This document shows positions 16,154 to 24,313 of a DNA stretch of 64,000 nt, one piece after another. Every line of letters starts with the position of its first letter. The first letter of the stretch is position 1. A model generated the notes under the pieces. It did not search any database. It saw nothing but the letters and a program-made list of their open reading frames with translations, and was not told the DNA's origin. The stretch is from assembly GCF_009720835.1 (NCBI RefSeq), contig NZ_WNKZ01000024.1, positions 1-64,000 on the forward strand. The letters are read 5' to 3'. The stretch is from Pseudoduganella buxea. GTDB taxonomy: Bacteria; Pseudomonadota; Gammaproteobacteria; Burkholderiales; Burkholderiaceae_D. A program made the translations under genes and the position numbers.

Positions 16154-17844
16154 CCCGCATCGCCACCCGTTCCTGTCCGTTCCGCGCGTCCGAAATGCTG
16201 CGCCAGGGCGGCGTTCACCCCGTGCTGGCGCGCCTGTTCGCCGCGCGGGGGCTGACGGACCCGAAGGAATTGTCGTCCGAACTGTCGGCCCTGATCCTGC
16301 CTTCGGGCCTGCTGCATATCGACGCGGCCGCCGTCTTCCTGGCCGACTCGATCGGCGCGAACAAGCGCATGGTCATCGTGGCCGACTACGACTGCGACGG
16401 CGCCACTGCCTGCGCCGTGGCGCTGCGGGGCCTGCGCGCAATGGGCGCCAATGTCGACTTCATCGTGCCGAACCGCTTCGAGTACGGCTACGGCCTGACG
16501 CCGGAAATCGTCGCGCTCACCGCCCGGGAGAAATCCCCGGACATCATCATCACCGTCGATAACGGCATTGCCAGCATCGACGGCGTCGAGGAAGCGAAGC
16601 GGCGCGGCATCGAAGTGGTCGTCACGGACCACCACCTGCCGGGCGACCATTTGCCGGACGCGCGCGTCATCGTCAACCCGAACCAGCCCGCCTGCGGCTT
16701 CCCGTCGAAGAACCTGGCCGGCGTGGGCGTCGTGTTCTACGTGCTGCTGGCCCTGCGCGCGGAACTGCGCCGGCGCGGCGTGTTCGACCAGCAGACCCAG
16801 CCCAAGCTGGACAACCTGCTCGACCTGGTGGCGCTGGGCACGGTGGCCGACGTCGTCAAGCTCGATGCCAACAACCGCATCCTGGTGGCCCAGGGCCTGA
16901 AGCGCATGCGGGCCGGGCGCATGCATGCGGGCGTGGCGGCGCTGTTCCGCGTGGCAGGCCGGCAGGCGCGCAGCGCCACGCCGTTCGACCTGGGCTTCGC
17001 GCTGGGGCCGCGCCTGAACGCGGCAGGCCGGCTGCAGGACATGTCGCTGGGGATCGAATGCCTGATCACGGACGACGAAGGCCGCGCCTGGGCCCTGGCC
17101 CAGCAGCTCAACGAAATCAACATCAAGCGCCGCGAGATCGAGGCGGAGATGCAGGACGCGGCCCTGCTGCACCTGGACGACTTCCAGCCGGCCGACAGCA
17201 CCACCATCAGCGTGTTCGACGACAGCTGGCACCAGGGCGTAATCGGCATCGTCGCCTCGCGGCTGAAGGAGAAGTTCTACCGCCCCACCATCACCTTCGC
17301 GCCCGCCGGCGACGGCTGGATCAAGGGCTCGGGCCGCTCGATCGCGGGCTTCCACCTGCGTGACGCGCTTGACCTGGTGTCGAAGAAGGCCCCGAGCCTG
17401 ATCGACAAGTTCGGCGGCCACTCGATGGCGGCCGGCCTGTCGATCCGGGCCGATGCCTTCGGCGCCTTTTCCGATGCGTTCGAGACCGTCGGCCGCTCCT
17501 GGCTCAGCGAGCACCAGCTTGAGCGGGTCATCGAGACGGACGGCCCGCTGGAGGACGCGTATTACTCGACCCAATTTATCGAACTGATGGACGGCATCGT
17601 GTGGGGCCAGGGCTTCGCGCCGCCCGTGTTCTGCGACGAGTTCCGCGTCGTCAGCCAGCGCATCCTGAAGGAGCGCCACCTGAAGCTGCAGCTAGAGAAG
17701 AACGGCGCCCGCTACGACGCCATCTGGTTCGGCCACACGGATGCCATCGGCGAACGCGCCCGCGTCGCCTTCCGCCTCGATGCCAACGAATACAACGGCA
17801 CCACCCGCGTGCAATTGCTGGTCGAGCACGCCGAGACCTGCTGA
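16150..17844 (+). CDS. recJ: Single-stranded-DNA exonuclease RecJ
   Basis: 564 residues, full length. 5'-3' exonuclease on single-stranded DNA, acting in recombination and mismatch repair. The DHH domain contains IVADYDCDGATACAVAL (motif I) and VVTDHHLPG (the DHH motif). The DHHA1/OB part contains DDSWHQGVIGIVASRLKEKF, KGSGRSIAGFHL and DKFGGHSMAAGLSI. The ATG at 16150 overlaps the previous stop by four bases. It faces the SnoaL-like lipoprotein gene tail to tail, 19 bases apart, and a hairpin covers both stops. Confidence 0.95.
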   Translation: MTRIATRSCPFRASEMLRQGGVHPVLARLFAARGLTDPKELSSELSALILPSGLLHIDAAAVFLADSIGANKRMVIVADYDCDGATACAVALRGLRAMGANVDFIVPNRFEYGYGLTPEIVALTAREKSPDIIITVDNGIASIDGVEEAKRRGIEVVVTDHHLPGDHLPDARVIVNPNQPACGFPSKNLAGVGVVFYVLLALRAELRRRGVFDQQTQPKLDNLLDLVALGTVADVVKLDANNRILVAQGLKRMRAGRMHAGVAALFRVAGRQARSATPFDLGFALGPRLNAAGRLQDMSLGIECLITDDEGRAWALAQQLNEINIKRREIEAEMQDAALLHLDDFQPADSTTISVFDDSWHQGVIGIVASRLKEKFYRPTITFAPAGDGWIKGSGRSIAGFHLRDALDLVSKKAPSLIDKFGGHSMAAGLSIRADAFGAFSDAFETVGRSWLSEHQLERVIETDGPLEDAYYSTQFIELMDGIVWGQGFAPPVFCDEFRVVSQRILKERHLKLQLEKNGARYDAIWFGHTDAIGERARVAFRLDANEYNGTTRVQLLVEHAETC

Positions 17845-17868
17845 CCCACCCCTGGCCGGCGGGTCAGC
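17840..17868. terminator. Hairpin over convergent stops of recJ and lipoprotein gene
   Basis: GCTGACCC (17840-17847) pairs perfectly with GGGTCAGC (17861-17868), loop 13 bases. It includes the recJ stop codon and reaches the stop of the opposing gene. There is no T-run, so intrinsic termination is uncertain; it may protect 3' ends or assist Rho. Confidence 0.4.
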
Positions 17869-18349
17869 GCCGCGACGGTGTTTTCTTGAGCAGGCAGTCG
17901 CAGGCCGGTTCGCCCTTGTCGAACACGATGCGCCACGTGCCGGGCGACTCCTGGCGCCAGACCGAATTGAAGCGGGTCGTGACCTTGCCCTGGCCATCGC
18001 GCACAGGCCCGCTGGACTGGGCCAGCGTGCCCGATGCCAGCACGACCACCCTGTCCGGCTCCCACGAGAACGGCGCCTGGGGCCCGTCGAAATAGTCCTT
18101 CCATGCGGCCGCCACGGCAGCCTTGCCGCGCAGCGGCTGGGCGCCGCCGTCGAAGATGGCCTCGTCGGCCAGGAAGGCCTTGAAGCCTTCGAAGTCGCGC
18201 CGCGCCATGGTTGCGGCGAACGCACGTTCCGTGTCCGTGACCTGCCGCGTCAATGCGGCATTATCGACCGGCGCCATGGAGGCGCAGGCACCCAGCAGAA
18301 GGGGGGCGCCGAGGGCCAACACGGCCGGCAATCCAGGGTATCGGGTCAT
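17864..18349 (-). CDS. SnoaL/DUF4440-like lipoprotein
   Basis: 161 residues from the ATG at 18349, chosen because AAAGGAG stands seven bases upstream and the protein then begins with a lipoprotein signal (LALGAPLLLGACASM, lipobox Cys near residue 21). The open frame continues upstream without that logic. The mature part (TDTERAFAATMARRDFEGF, then FLADEAIFDGG, and a final Trp/Arg-rich strand) fits the NTF2-like SnoaL/DUF4440 fold. Members bind or isomerise small molecules, and most exported ones have unknown roles. It is probably anchored to a membrane on the periplasmic side. Confidence 0.75.
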   Translation of the reverse strand: MTRYPGLPAVLALGAPLLLGACASMAPVDNAALTRQVTDTERAFAATMARRDFEGFKAFLADEAIFDGGAQPLRGKAAVAAAWKDYFDGPQAPFSWEPDRVVVLASGTLAQSSGPVRDGQGKVTTRFNSVWRQESPGTWRIVFDKGEPACDCLLKKTPSRR

Positions 18350-18506
18350 TTGCACTCCTTTCGACGATTTTCTTGTCGTTCGAGCAAGCATCTCAGCCAA
18401 TTCTACGCCGCTGCCGGTTCGCACGCCACGTTGGCGGGGCATGGCGGCCGCGTCCATCTCGCCACATGGAATTGCCTGTTGCTTGCGCCGCCACAAAAAG
18501 ACTGAC

Positions 18507-18552
18507 TTGCATTTGCTCCGGAAACGGAGTATAACGACTGCACATAAGGAGG
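18507..18552 (+). promoter_or_regulatory. Promoter and operator of the Res/Xre toxin-antitoxin operon
   Basis: TTGCAT (18507-18512), 17-base spacer, TATAAC (18530-18535). An inverted repeat CTCCG-GAAA-CGGAG (18516-18529) fills the spacer, exactly where an autorepressor would block polymerase. AAGGAGG (18546-18552) is a strong ribosome site four bases before the ATG at 18557. Confidence 0.65.
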
Positions 18553-18556
18553 TTTT

Positions 18557-18994
18557 ATGCATTCTGCTTACGCCTATCCGAAGAGTCGCTATCAACCGCA
18601 GAACCCCGTCGACCTAAACGCACGCGAAGAACGCGAGCGCCTGTCGCAGTCCGCGCTGAAGGGCTTTTTCAAGCTGGCGACCGCGTGGAAGCTGCGGGAC
18701 GACGACGCCCGCGAGCTGTTGGGCGGCCTGTCCAGCAGTGCCTATTACGAATGGAAGAGAAACCCCGACCGGGTACTAGAAGTGGACCGCATCACGCGCA
18801 TTTCCTACCTGCTGGGCATCTACAAGACGCTGCACATCATCTATGGCGACAAGCTGGCCGACGAGTGGGTCAGCCTCGCCAACAGGAATATCATCTTCGG
18901 TGGCCGCACGCCGCTTGCCTATATGCTGGCAGGCGGCCTGCTGGCCATGCAAACTGTCCGCAAACTGCTCGATGCGCGGCGTGGAGGCCTGTAA
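18557..18994 (+). CDS. Xre/MbcA/ParS-type antitoxin of Res system
   Basis: 145 residues. The N-terminal half has an Xre-like helix-turn-helix region (LSSSAYYEWKRNP near 60). The C-terminal half has the MbcA/ParS/Xre-toxin-binding domain (ISYLLGIYKTLHIIYGDKLADEWV, then FGGRTPLAYMLAGGLLAMQTVRKLLDARRGG), which usually ends by plugging the toxin active site. It neutralises the Res toxin encoded immediately after and should repress the operon through the inverted repeat in its promoter. The stop TAA at 18992-18994 abuts the toxin's TTG start. Confidence 0.88.
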   Translation: MHSAYAYPKSRYQPQNPVDLNAREERERLSQSALKGFFKLATAWKLRDDDARELLGGLSSSAYYEWKRNPDRVLEVDRITRISYLLGIYKTLHIIYGDKLADEWVSLANRNIIFGGRTPLAYMLAGGLLAMQTVRKLLDARRGGL

Positions 18995-19717
18995 TTGCCC
19001 GTCTTGCCCATTCCGCCGCTGCGGCAGCTGCGCCAGTTCGATACCTGCCGCCTGATTCCGTCGCGCTTCGCCGATGTCGAGGATTCCGTGCTGGCACCGC
19101 TGGCCGACAACGACGCCGAGCTGCGCGACCTGTTCGAGCTCGATAACGCCACCAATGCCCGCCTGCTGTCCGAGCATGGCGGCGCCGTCGGCATCGGCAT
19201 CGAGGAACTGCTGTTCCACGTGCCGAACTACCGCATCGTCAATGCCGCCTATACCTACGCCCGTCCCGAGGGCAGCCGCTTCAACGACGGCGACCGGGGC
19301 GCGTGGTACTGCGGCTTCGCGATGGAGACGGCGCTGGCCGAAGTGATCTTCCACAAGACCGTGGAATACGCCGAGATCGACCGCTTCGACGACAGCGTCA
19401 GCTACCAGGCCATGCTGGCCGATTTCACGGCGCAGTTCCACGATATCCGCGAGCAGCCGGGGTTTTCCGGCTGCCTCGATCCGGCCAGCTACATCGAGTC
19501 GCAGGCGCTGGCCGAGCGGCTGCTGAACGCCGGGTCGACGGGCATCATCTACCCCAGCGTGCGCCACGCGGGTGGCACCTGCCTGGCGTGCTTCCGCCCT
19601 GCGCTGGTGGGCAATGTTCGCAAAGGCCCGGCCTATCGGTTAACATGGCGGGGGGAGCCGGCGCCCGCCGTCGAGGCGATAGCCACCCCTGTCCCGAAAC
19701 CCGCGAACCAAGGTTAG
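18995..19717 (+). CDS. RES-domain toxin (NAD+-degrading)
   Basis: 240 residues from a TTG directly after the antitoxin stop. The RES domain is named for conserved Arg, Glu and Ser. Seen here are TYARPEGSRFNDGDRGAWYCGFAMETALAEVIFH (Arg/Tyr/Glu set) and the late GIIYPSVRHAGGTC with Ser. Characterised Res toxins degrade NAD+ and halt growth. Spacing and order (antitoxin first) are those of Res-Xre modules. The weak TTG start and lack of an independent ribosome site suggest the toxin is made at a lower rate than the antitoxin. The C-terminal 40 residues are Ala/Pro-rich and beyond the core domain. Confidence 0.9.
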   Translation: MPVLPIPPLRQLRQFDTCRLIPSRFADVEDSVLAPLADNDAELRDLFELDNATNARLLSEHGGAVGIGIEELLFHVPNYRIVNAAYTYARPEGSRFNDGDRGAWYCGFAMETALAEVIFHKTVEYAEIDRFDDSVSYQAMLADFTAQFHDIREQPGFSGCLDPASYIESQALAERLLNAGSTGIIYPSVRHAGGTCLACFRPALVGNVRKGPAYRLTWRGEPAPAVEAIATPVPKPANQG

Positions 19718-19724
19718 AGCTGCA

Positions 19725-20042
19725 ATGCAATTGAACCCCGACAAAGACATCGAACTGCGCCAGAAGGTCAACCGCGAAACGGCACGGCTGCCGTGGGCGG
19801 AACTGATGCGCCATTTCGCCTCCGGCAATGTGGTGTGGGTGGCCGATGAGCTGGACCTGGTGGAAGTGGCCGTGCGCATCTCGCACGACGACAAGGCCAG
19901 CGTCGGCCAGTGGATGGCGGCCGGCCAGATCGCCAAGGTGTCGGACCAGCAGGCGCAAGGCTGGCTGGAGACGGAAGCGGAGCTGTGGGCCTGCGTCGTC
20001 AGCCCCTTCATCCTGGTGCAGCAGCAGAAGCGGCCGCACTAA
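19725..20042 (+). CDS. DUF2288 family protein
   Basis: 105 residues, cytoplasmic, function unknown. It matches the DUF2288 pattern: LRQKVNRETARLPWAELMRHFASGNVVWVADELDLVEVAV, then 'WLETEAELWACVVSPFILVQ'. It begins seven bases after the RES toxin stop and ends eight bases before the DUF817 gene, so it could ride on the toxin-antitoxin transcript. Nothing in the protein itself suggests a part in toxin control. Confidence 0.8.
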   Translation: MQLNPDKDIELRQKVNRETARLPWAELMRHFASGNVVWVADELDLVEVAVRISHDDKASVGQWMAAGQIAKVSDQQAQGWLETEAELWACVVSPFILVQQQKRPH

Positions 20043-20050
20043 GCGCGTCG

Positions 20051-20890
20051 ATGCTGGCGGCGCTGGACAGGCACCTGACGGACGCGCGCGCACGGCCCCT
20101 GGCGGGCTGGCGCCGCGCGCTGGCCGAGTTCCTGTATTTCGGCGTCAAGGAAGCGCGCGCCTGCCTGTTCGTCGCTCTGTTCTTTGCCTGCGTGTTCTGC
20201 GTGCCCCGTGCCGGCCTGCTGGGCATTGCCCGCTACGACCTGCTGTTCGCCGCCGCGCTGGCCATCCAGGCCGGCATGATCGCCACGCGCCTGGAAACGT
20301 GGGACGAACTGAAGGCCGTCAGCTTGTTCCACGTGGTGGGCTTCGCGCTGGAAGTGTTCAAGACCTCCGGCGCGATCGGCTCCTGGAGCTACCCGGATGC
20401 CGGCATCACGAAGCTGTTCGGCGTGCCCCTGTTCGCCGGCTTCATGTACGCCGCCGTCGGCAGCTACATCATCCAGGCCTGGCGCCTGTTCGACCTGCGC
20501 ATCCGTCACCACCCGCCCTACCCGCTGGCGGCCGGCATCGCCCTGCTGATCTACGCCAATTTCTTCACCCACCACTACATCGGCGACTACCGCTGGTACC
20601 TGGCCGCGTGCGCGCTGGGACTGTACGCGCGCACCACCGTCATCTACCGCCCGCTGGACCGCGACCGCCGCATGCCGCTGCTGCTGGCCTTCGTGCTGAT
20701 CGGCTTCTTCATCTGGCTGGCCGAGAACATCGGCACTTTTTTCGGCGTATGGCGCTACCCGAACCAGCTGGGCGCCTGGTCGGCCGTCCACGTGAGCAAA
20801 TGGAGCGCCTGGTCGCTGCTGGTGGTGATGACGTTTACCATTGTGGCCAACCTGAAGCACGTGAAGGCGCGGATTCACGTGCCGGAGTGA
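20051..20890 (+). CDS. DUF817 integral membrane protein
   Basis: 279 residues from the ATG at 20051. Seven or eight hydrophobic segments, with polar landmarks typical of DUF817: FYFGVKEAR-like 'YFGVKEARAC', 'VVGFALEVFKTSGAIGSWSYP', 'YANFFTHHYIGDYRW' and 'ENIGTFFGVWRYPNQ'. Function unknown. The His, Tyr and Trp clusters at membrane borders recall pigment- or cofactor-binding proteins, but that is speculation. It converges with the mannanase gene 17 bases on. Confidence 0.85.
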   Translation: MLAALDRHLTDARARPLAGWRRALAEFLYFGVKEARACLFVALFFACVFCVPRAGLLGIARYDLLFAAALAIQAGMIATRLETWDELKAVSLFHVVGFALEVFKTSGAIGSWSYPDAGITKLFGVPLFAGFMYAAVGSYIIQAWRLFDLRIRHHPPYPLAAGIALLIYANFFTHHYIGDYRWYLAACALGLYARTTVIYRPLDRDRRMPLLLAFVLIGFFIWLAENIGTFFGVWRYPNQLGAWSAVHVSKWSAWSLLVVMTFTIVANLKHVKARIHVPE

Positions 20891-20907
20891 TTGCCGGGTG
20901 AGTGCCG

Positions 20908-22053
20908 CTAGAAGATCGAGGCCCGTTTCGCCGTGTTGGCGATGCCATGCTGGCTGTACCACACCGTATTGCCCCAGCCCGTCGTGGTCGACCAGCCGCT
21001 CATCAGGTCGAGCCACGCATTCGGGCCGTCGTTGCCGGCCGTGGACCACGCCACGTAGCCGACGCCGAATTGCTGCGACCACTGCATCAGCCGCAGCGCG
21101 TCGACGCGGGAACCCAGGTTGTTGTTGCCATTGTTGTGGTCGTAGCCGAACTCGCCGAACAGCAAGGCCAGGTTGCCCTTGCGGTAGTTGACGATTGTGT
21201 TGTAGATGTCGTCCGGGTTGTTGAAGGTGCCGTAGGCGTGCACGGAAAACAGCAGGTTATGGCGGGGGTCATGGTCCACCAGGTCGCGGCCGTACCACAG
21301 GCCGCCGTTCGGATTGCCGCCGTAATCCGGGTTGTCGATGACGAGCGTTGTCGTCAGCCCCACGTTGCGGATGGTCGTGATCGGCTTGAGGTAGTCGTCG
21401 CGCCACTGCAGCGGCGTCTTGCCGGCGTCGCCCCATTCGTTGGCGATATTGATCATCACCGTCCGCTCATGCTTCTTCAGCACGGCCGCGACATCGGCCC
21501 TGGCCCAATAGTCGGCCATTTCCTGCAGGACGGCCGCGTCGTTGTTGCCGGTGCCGTCATGCAGCTCGACGATGGAGACCATCTTCTGCGGCGCGATGGC
21601 CGCCAGGATCTGGTCGAGCCGCGCCGCGCTGCCGCCCAGGGTCCAGACCACGCGAATCAGGTTGGTCTTGCGCGCGGCCAGGTTCGGCAGAACGTTGAAG
21701 GCTTGCGCGTCATACCAGGCATGGGGATTGTTGACGCCGCGCGCGACGAAGGCGTTGCCGTTGGCGTCGTTGACGACGCTGCCGCTGACGCGAAAGCCCT
21801 TGAAGACGACCCGGCACGACAGGCTGTTTTCCCAGCCCCAGCCGTCGCCATCCGGGTCGGAGGCGGCATTCGCGCAGTCCGGGGCGCCCGGGGCCGTGGC
21901 GGCCACCTTGCAGGACTGGCTGTTTTCCCAGCCCCACCCGTCGCCATCGGGATCGGACGCCGCGCTGGCGCAGGTGGGCACGGCAAGCGCCGGTGCCGCC
22001 GCCACGCACAGCAGCGTGGCGGCGATCAGCAGTCGTTTTGGAAGGTGATGCAT
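20908..22053 (-). CDS. Secreted GH5-type beta-mannanase with two Cys/Asp/Gly repeats
   Basis: 381 residues. The signal peptide ends near residue 24 (AAAPALA). Two near-identical modules of about 25 residues follow (C..AASDPDGDGWGWENS.SC), reminiscent of CBM10-like carbohydrate-binding modules with a disulfide. The catalytic domain starts at 'FRVSGSVVNDANGNAFVARGVN'. The acid/base Glu is in NIANEWGD and the nucleophile Glu in LLFGEFGYD, as in GH5 subfamily 8 mannanases, to which the whole domain looks closest. It would hydrolyse mannan outside the cell. AGGAGA precedes the ATG, and a TATAAT -10 box lies on the minus strand at 22091-22096. Confidence 0.88.
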   Translation of the reverse strand: MHHLPKRLLIAATLLCVAAAPALAVPTCASAASDPDGDGWGWENSQSCKVAATAPGAPDCANAASDPDGDGWGWENSLSCRVVFKGFRVSGSVVNDANGNAFVARGVNNPHAWYDAQAFNVLPNLAARKTNLIRVVWTLGGSAARLDQILAAIAPQKMVSIVELHDGTGNNDAAVLQEMADYWARADVAAVLKKHERTVMINIANEWGDAGKTPLQWRDDYLKPITTIRNVGLTTTLVIDNPDYGGNPNGGLWYGRDLVDHDPRHNLLFSVHAYGTFNNPDDIYNTIVNYRKGNLALLFGEFGYDHNNGNNNLGSRVDALRLMQWSQQFGVGYVAWSTAGNDGPNAWLDLMSGWSTTTGWGNTVWYSQHGIANTAKRASIF

Positions 22054-22182
22054 CGAAGTCTCCTGGTCGGGTTGCGGGGAATGCAGCCGGATTATAGGGA
22101 GACCGATCGCGCCCGTAACACCCGGGCAGCCTGGCGGCCCTCAGTTTAGCGGCGACCCGACTAAACGGAACCCCGGCGCGGT

Positions 22183-24168
22183 CTATCGGGACAGGTCGAT
22201 CGCATACAGCGCCAAGCCCTTGCCGCCGCCATCGTCGGCGCGCAGCTCGCGCACGTTCGCCAGCCCAACCTCGCGGGCCAGGTCCACCTTGCCCGGCGCC
22301 GAGTGGAATACCACAGGCCCCTGCGTCGCTACGCGCGCGAAGCGCCAGCTGCGCGCAGTGCCGTTGGCCGCGCGGCGCAGGTCCTTGTGCTGCTTCACAT
22401 AGGAGATCAGCACGTCGCGGTTGTTGTCCGGCGCGTTGACGACGGTGCGGCTGCCGTCCAGGCCAGGGAAGGCGCCCCCGCCGGCGGCGCGGTAATTGTT
22501 CGTCGCCACGAGGAATTCCTGGCGGGGATCGATGTCCCTGCCCTGCCAGCGCAGCCTGGCGATGCGGCTGCCCGACGGCTGCGTCACGTCGATCTCGTAC
22601 TGCAGCCGTGCGTCGGTTGCCATGTCGAAGTTAAAGCCTGGGAAAGCCGTGTCCACCAGCTCCTGCGCGTCCGAGCGGCGCGGATCGATCGTGTTGAAGC
22701 GCCCTGCCGCCTTTTCCAGCCAGGCTTTGAGCCCTGCCCCGTCCACCTTCACGCCCACCAGTGAGTTGGGGTACAGGTACAGGTCGGCCGCGTTATTGAG
22801 CGCGATGGCGCCGGCCGGCACGTCGGTGAAATCCTTGCCGCCGTTCGATCCCGTCTTGAAGGGCGAAGCCATCGACAGCACGGGCAGGCCGGCCAGCGCC
22901 GGCTGGTTGGCCTTGACGTAGTCCGCAAGATACGCGGCCTGGGCCTGGTTGACGACCTGGATCGCGCTGGTATCGCCCACGTCGGCGAAATAGGTCGACA
23001 TGCGGAAGTCCGTGGTGCCGATCGGCGTCTTCACATAGCGGATCGTCGCCTCGTGCTCCGCCGCGACCAGCGCCGGCACGGCGGCATCGGCGCGGGCCGG
23101 GTCGATGGTCCGCGCCTCCACCATCGTGCGCGACTTGTCGACCACCCACTTGCCGCCTTCCCGGCGCAGCTGCAGCTTGACCACGCCCAGGTGCTTGCCC
23201 CATACGCCGGCCATCACCGTCGGCACGCCGTGCACGGTGCCACGGGCCTTGTCGACGCCGGGCAGGTCGAACTGCGCCACGGTGCTGGCAGCGTTCGGGA
23301 ACACCTGGTGCGAGTGGCCGATCAGCAGCGCGTCGACGCCTGGCACGCGCGCGATCTGCCAGCTGCCGTTTTCCAGGGTCAGCGTGTACGGGCTGTCATC
23401 CAGGCCGCCGTGCGAAATGGCGACGACGATGTCCGCGCCCTTCGCCCGCATCTCGGGTACGTAGCGCTCGGCCGCCTCGCGCACGCCGATGGTGCTCACC
23501 TTGCCCTCCAGGTGGCGTTTGTCCCACGTCATGATGGTGGGCGGCGTGAAGCCGATGATGCCCACCTTGACGGTGGCGCGCACGGGCTTGCCGTCCGGGC
23601 CCGTGGCCTGCACTGCCTTGTCGAGGATGGCGTAGGGCTTGAACAGGGGCTGGCCGGACTTGACGCTGATGACGTTCGACAGCACCAGCGGGAAGTTCGG
23701 ACCGGCGCAGCCGCTGCGCCGCGGATCGACGCCGTCGACGTCGAAGCGGCTGCCCGTGACCTGGTTCAGGTAGGCCAGGCCGTAGTTGAAATCATGGTTG
23801 CCGATGCCGCCGCCGTCATAGCCCAGCGCGTTGAACACCTTGTAGATGCCCAGCGTCTCGCTGCACGGCACGGGCGCGACGACGGCCTGGTAGTCGGCCA
23901 GCGCCGTGCCCTGGATGGTGTCGCCATTGTCGAGCAGGACGGTGTTGGCATACTGCGCGCGCGCCGCCCGGATCAGCGCGGCCGTGCGCTCCAGCCCGAG
24001 GCTGGGGTCCGGTGCCAGCTTGTAGTAATCGTAACTGGCGACGTGGCCGTGCAGGTCGGTCGTTTCCAGCAGGGCCAGCGTGACCTCGCTGCCGGCGGGG
24101 ACAGTGGGCGGCAGCGCGGCGCAGCCGGCGAGAACGATGGGCAGGGACAGCAGGGTCAGGGATTTCAT
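22183..24168 (-). CDS. cpdB: 2',3'-cyclic-nucleotide phosphodiesterase/3'-nucleotidase, lipoprotein
   Basis: 661 residues. The metallophosphoesterase domain carries ETTDLHGH, VLLDNGDTIQG, GIGNHDFNYG, ISHGGLDD and GHSHQVFP, the dimetal ligands. The C-terminal 5'-nucleotidase domain holds the substrate-stacking region. It salvages nucleotides from RNA breakdown on the periplasmic side. Unlike E. coli CpdB, which has a plain signal peptide, this one has a lipobox (PIVLAGCAA, Cys near 16) and should be membrane-anchored. It lies between the mannanase and prfB, on the opposite strand to prfB. Confidence 0.9.
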   Translation of the reverse strand: MKSLTLLSLPIVLAGCAALPPTVPAGSEVTLALLETTDLHGHVASYDYYKLAPDPSLGLERTAALIRAARAQYANTVLLDNGDTIQGTALADYQAVVAPVPCSETLGIYKVFNALGYDGGGIGNHDFNYGLAYLNQVTGSRFDVDGVDPRRSGCAGPNFPLVLSNVISVKSGQPLFKPYAILDKAVQATGPDGKPVRATVKVGIIGFTPPTIMTWDKRHLEGKVSTIGVREAAERYVPEMRAKGADIVVAISHGGLDDSPYTLTLENGSWQIARVPGVDALLIGHSHQVFPNAASTVAQFDLPGVDKARGTVHGVPTVMAGVWGKHLGVVKLQLRREGGKWVVDKSRTMVEARTIDPARADAAVPALVAAEHEATIRYVKTPIGTTDFRMSTYFADVGDTSAIQVVNQAQAAYLADYVKANQPALAGLPVLSMASPFKTGSNGGKDFTDVPAGAIALNNAADLYLYPNSLVGVKVDGAGLKAWLEKAAGRFNTIDPRRSDAQELVDTAFPGFNFDMATDARLQYEIDVTQPSGSRIARLRWQGRDIDPRQEFLVATNNYRAAGGGAFPGLDGSRTVVNAPDNNRDVLISYVKQHKDLRRAANGTARSWRFARVATQGPVVFHSAPGKVDLAREVGLANVRELRADDGGGKGLALYAIDLSR

Positions 24169-24270
24169 GGGCGGGAACGGAACAGGGAGGGTCGGACGGC
24201 ACGGGGATCACATGATACGCACGGGCGCGCGCAGCGGCAAGGCCGGGCACCGGGCTGGAGCCACGTAGCG

Positions 24271-24276
24271 TATAAT
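24271..24276 (+). promoter_or_regulatory. -10 box upstream of prfB
   Basis: TATAAT, 37 bases before the prfB start. No convincing -35 element is seen at the usual distance. Confidence 0.4.
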
Positions 24277-24313
24277 CCGGGGTTTGATCGCACTCTACAG
24301 AGACATAAAAATC

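Noticed and set aside
15253..17679. Long minus-strand open frame opposite the RpfE-like gene and recJ
   Set aside because: Shadow of two well supported genes; no plausible domain.
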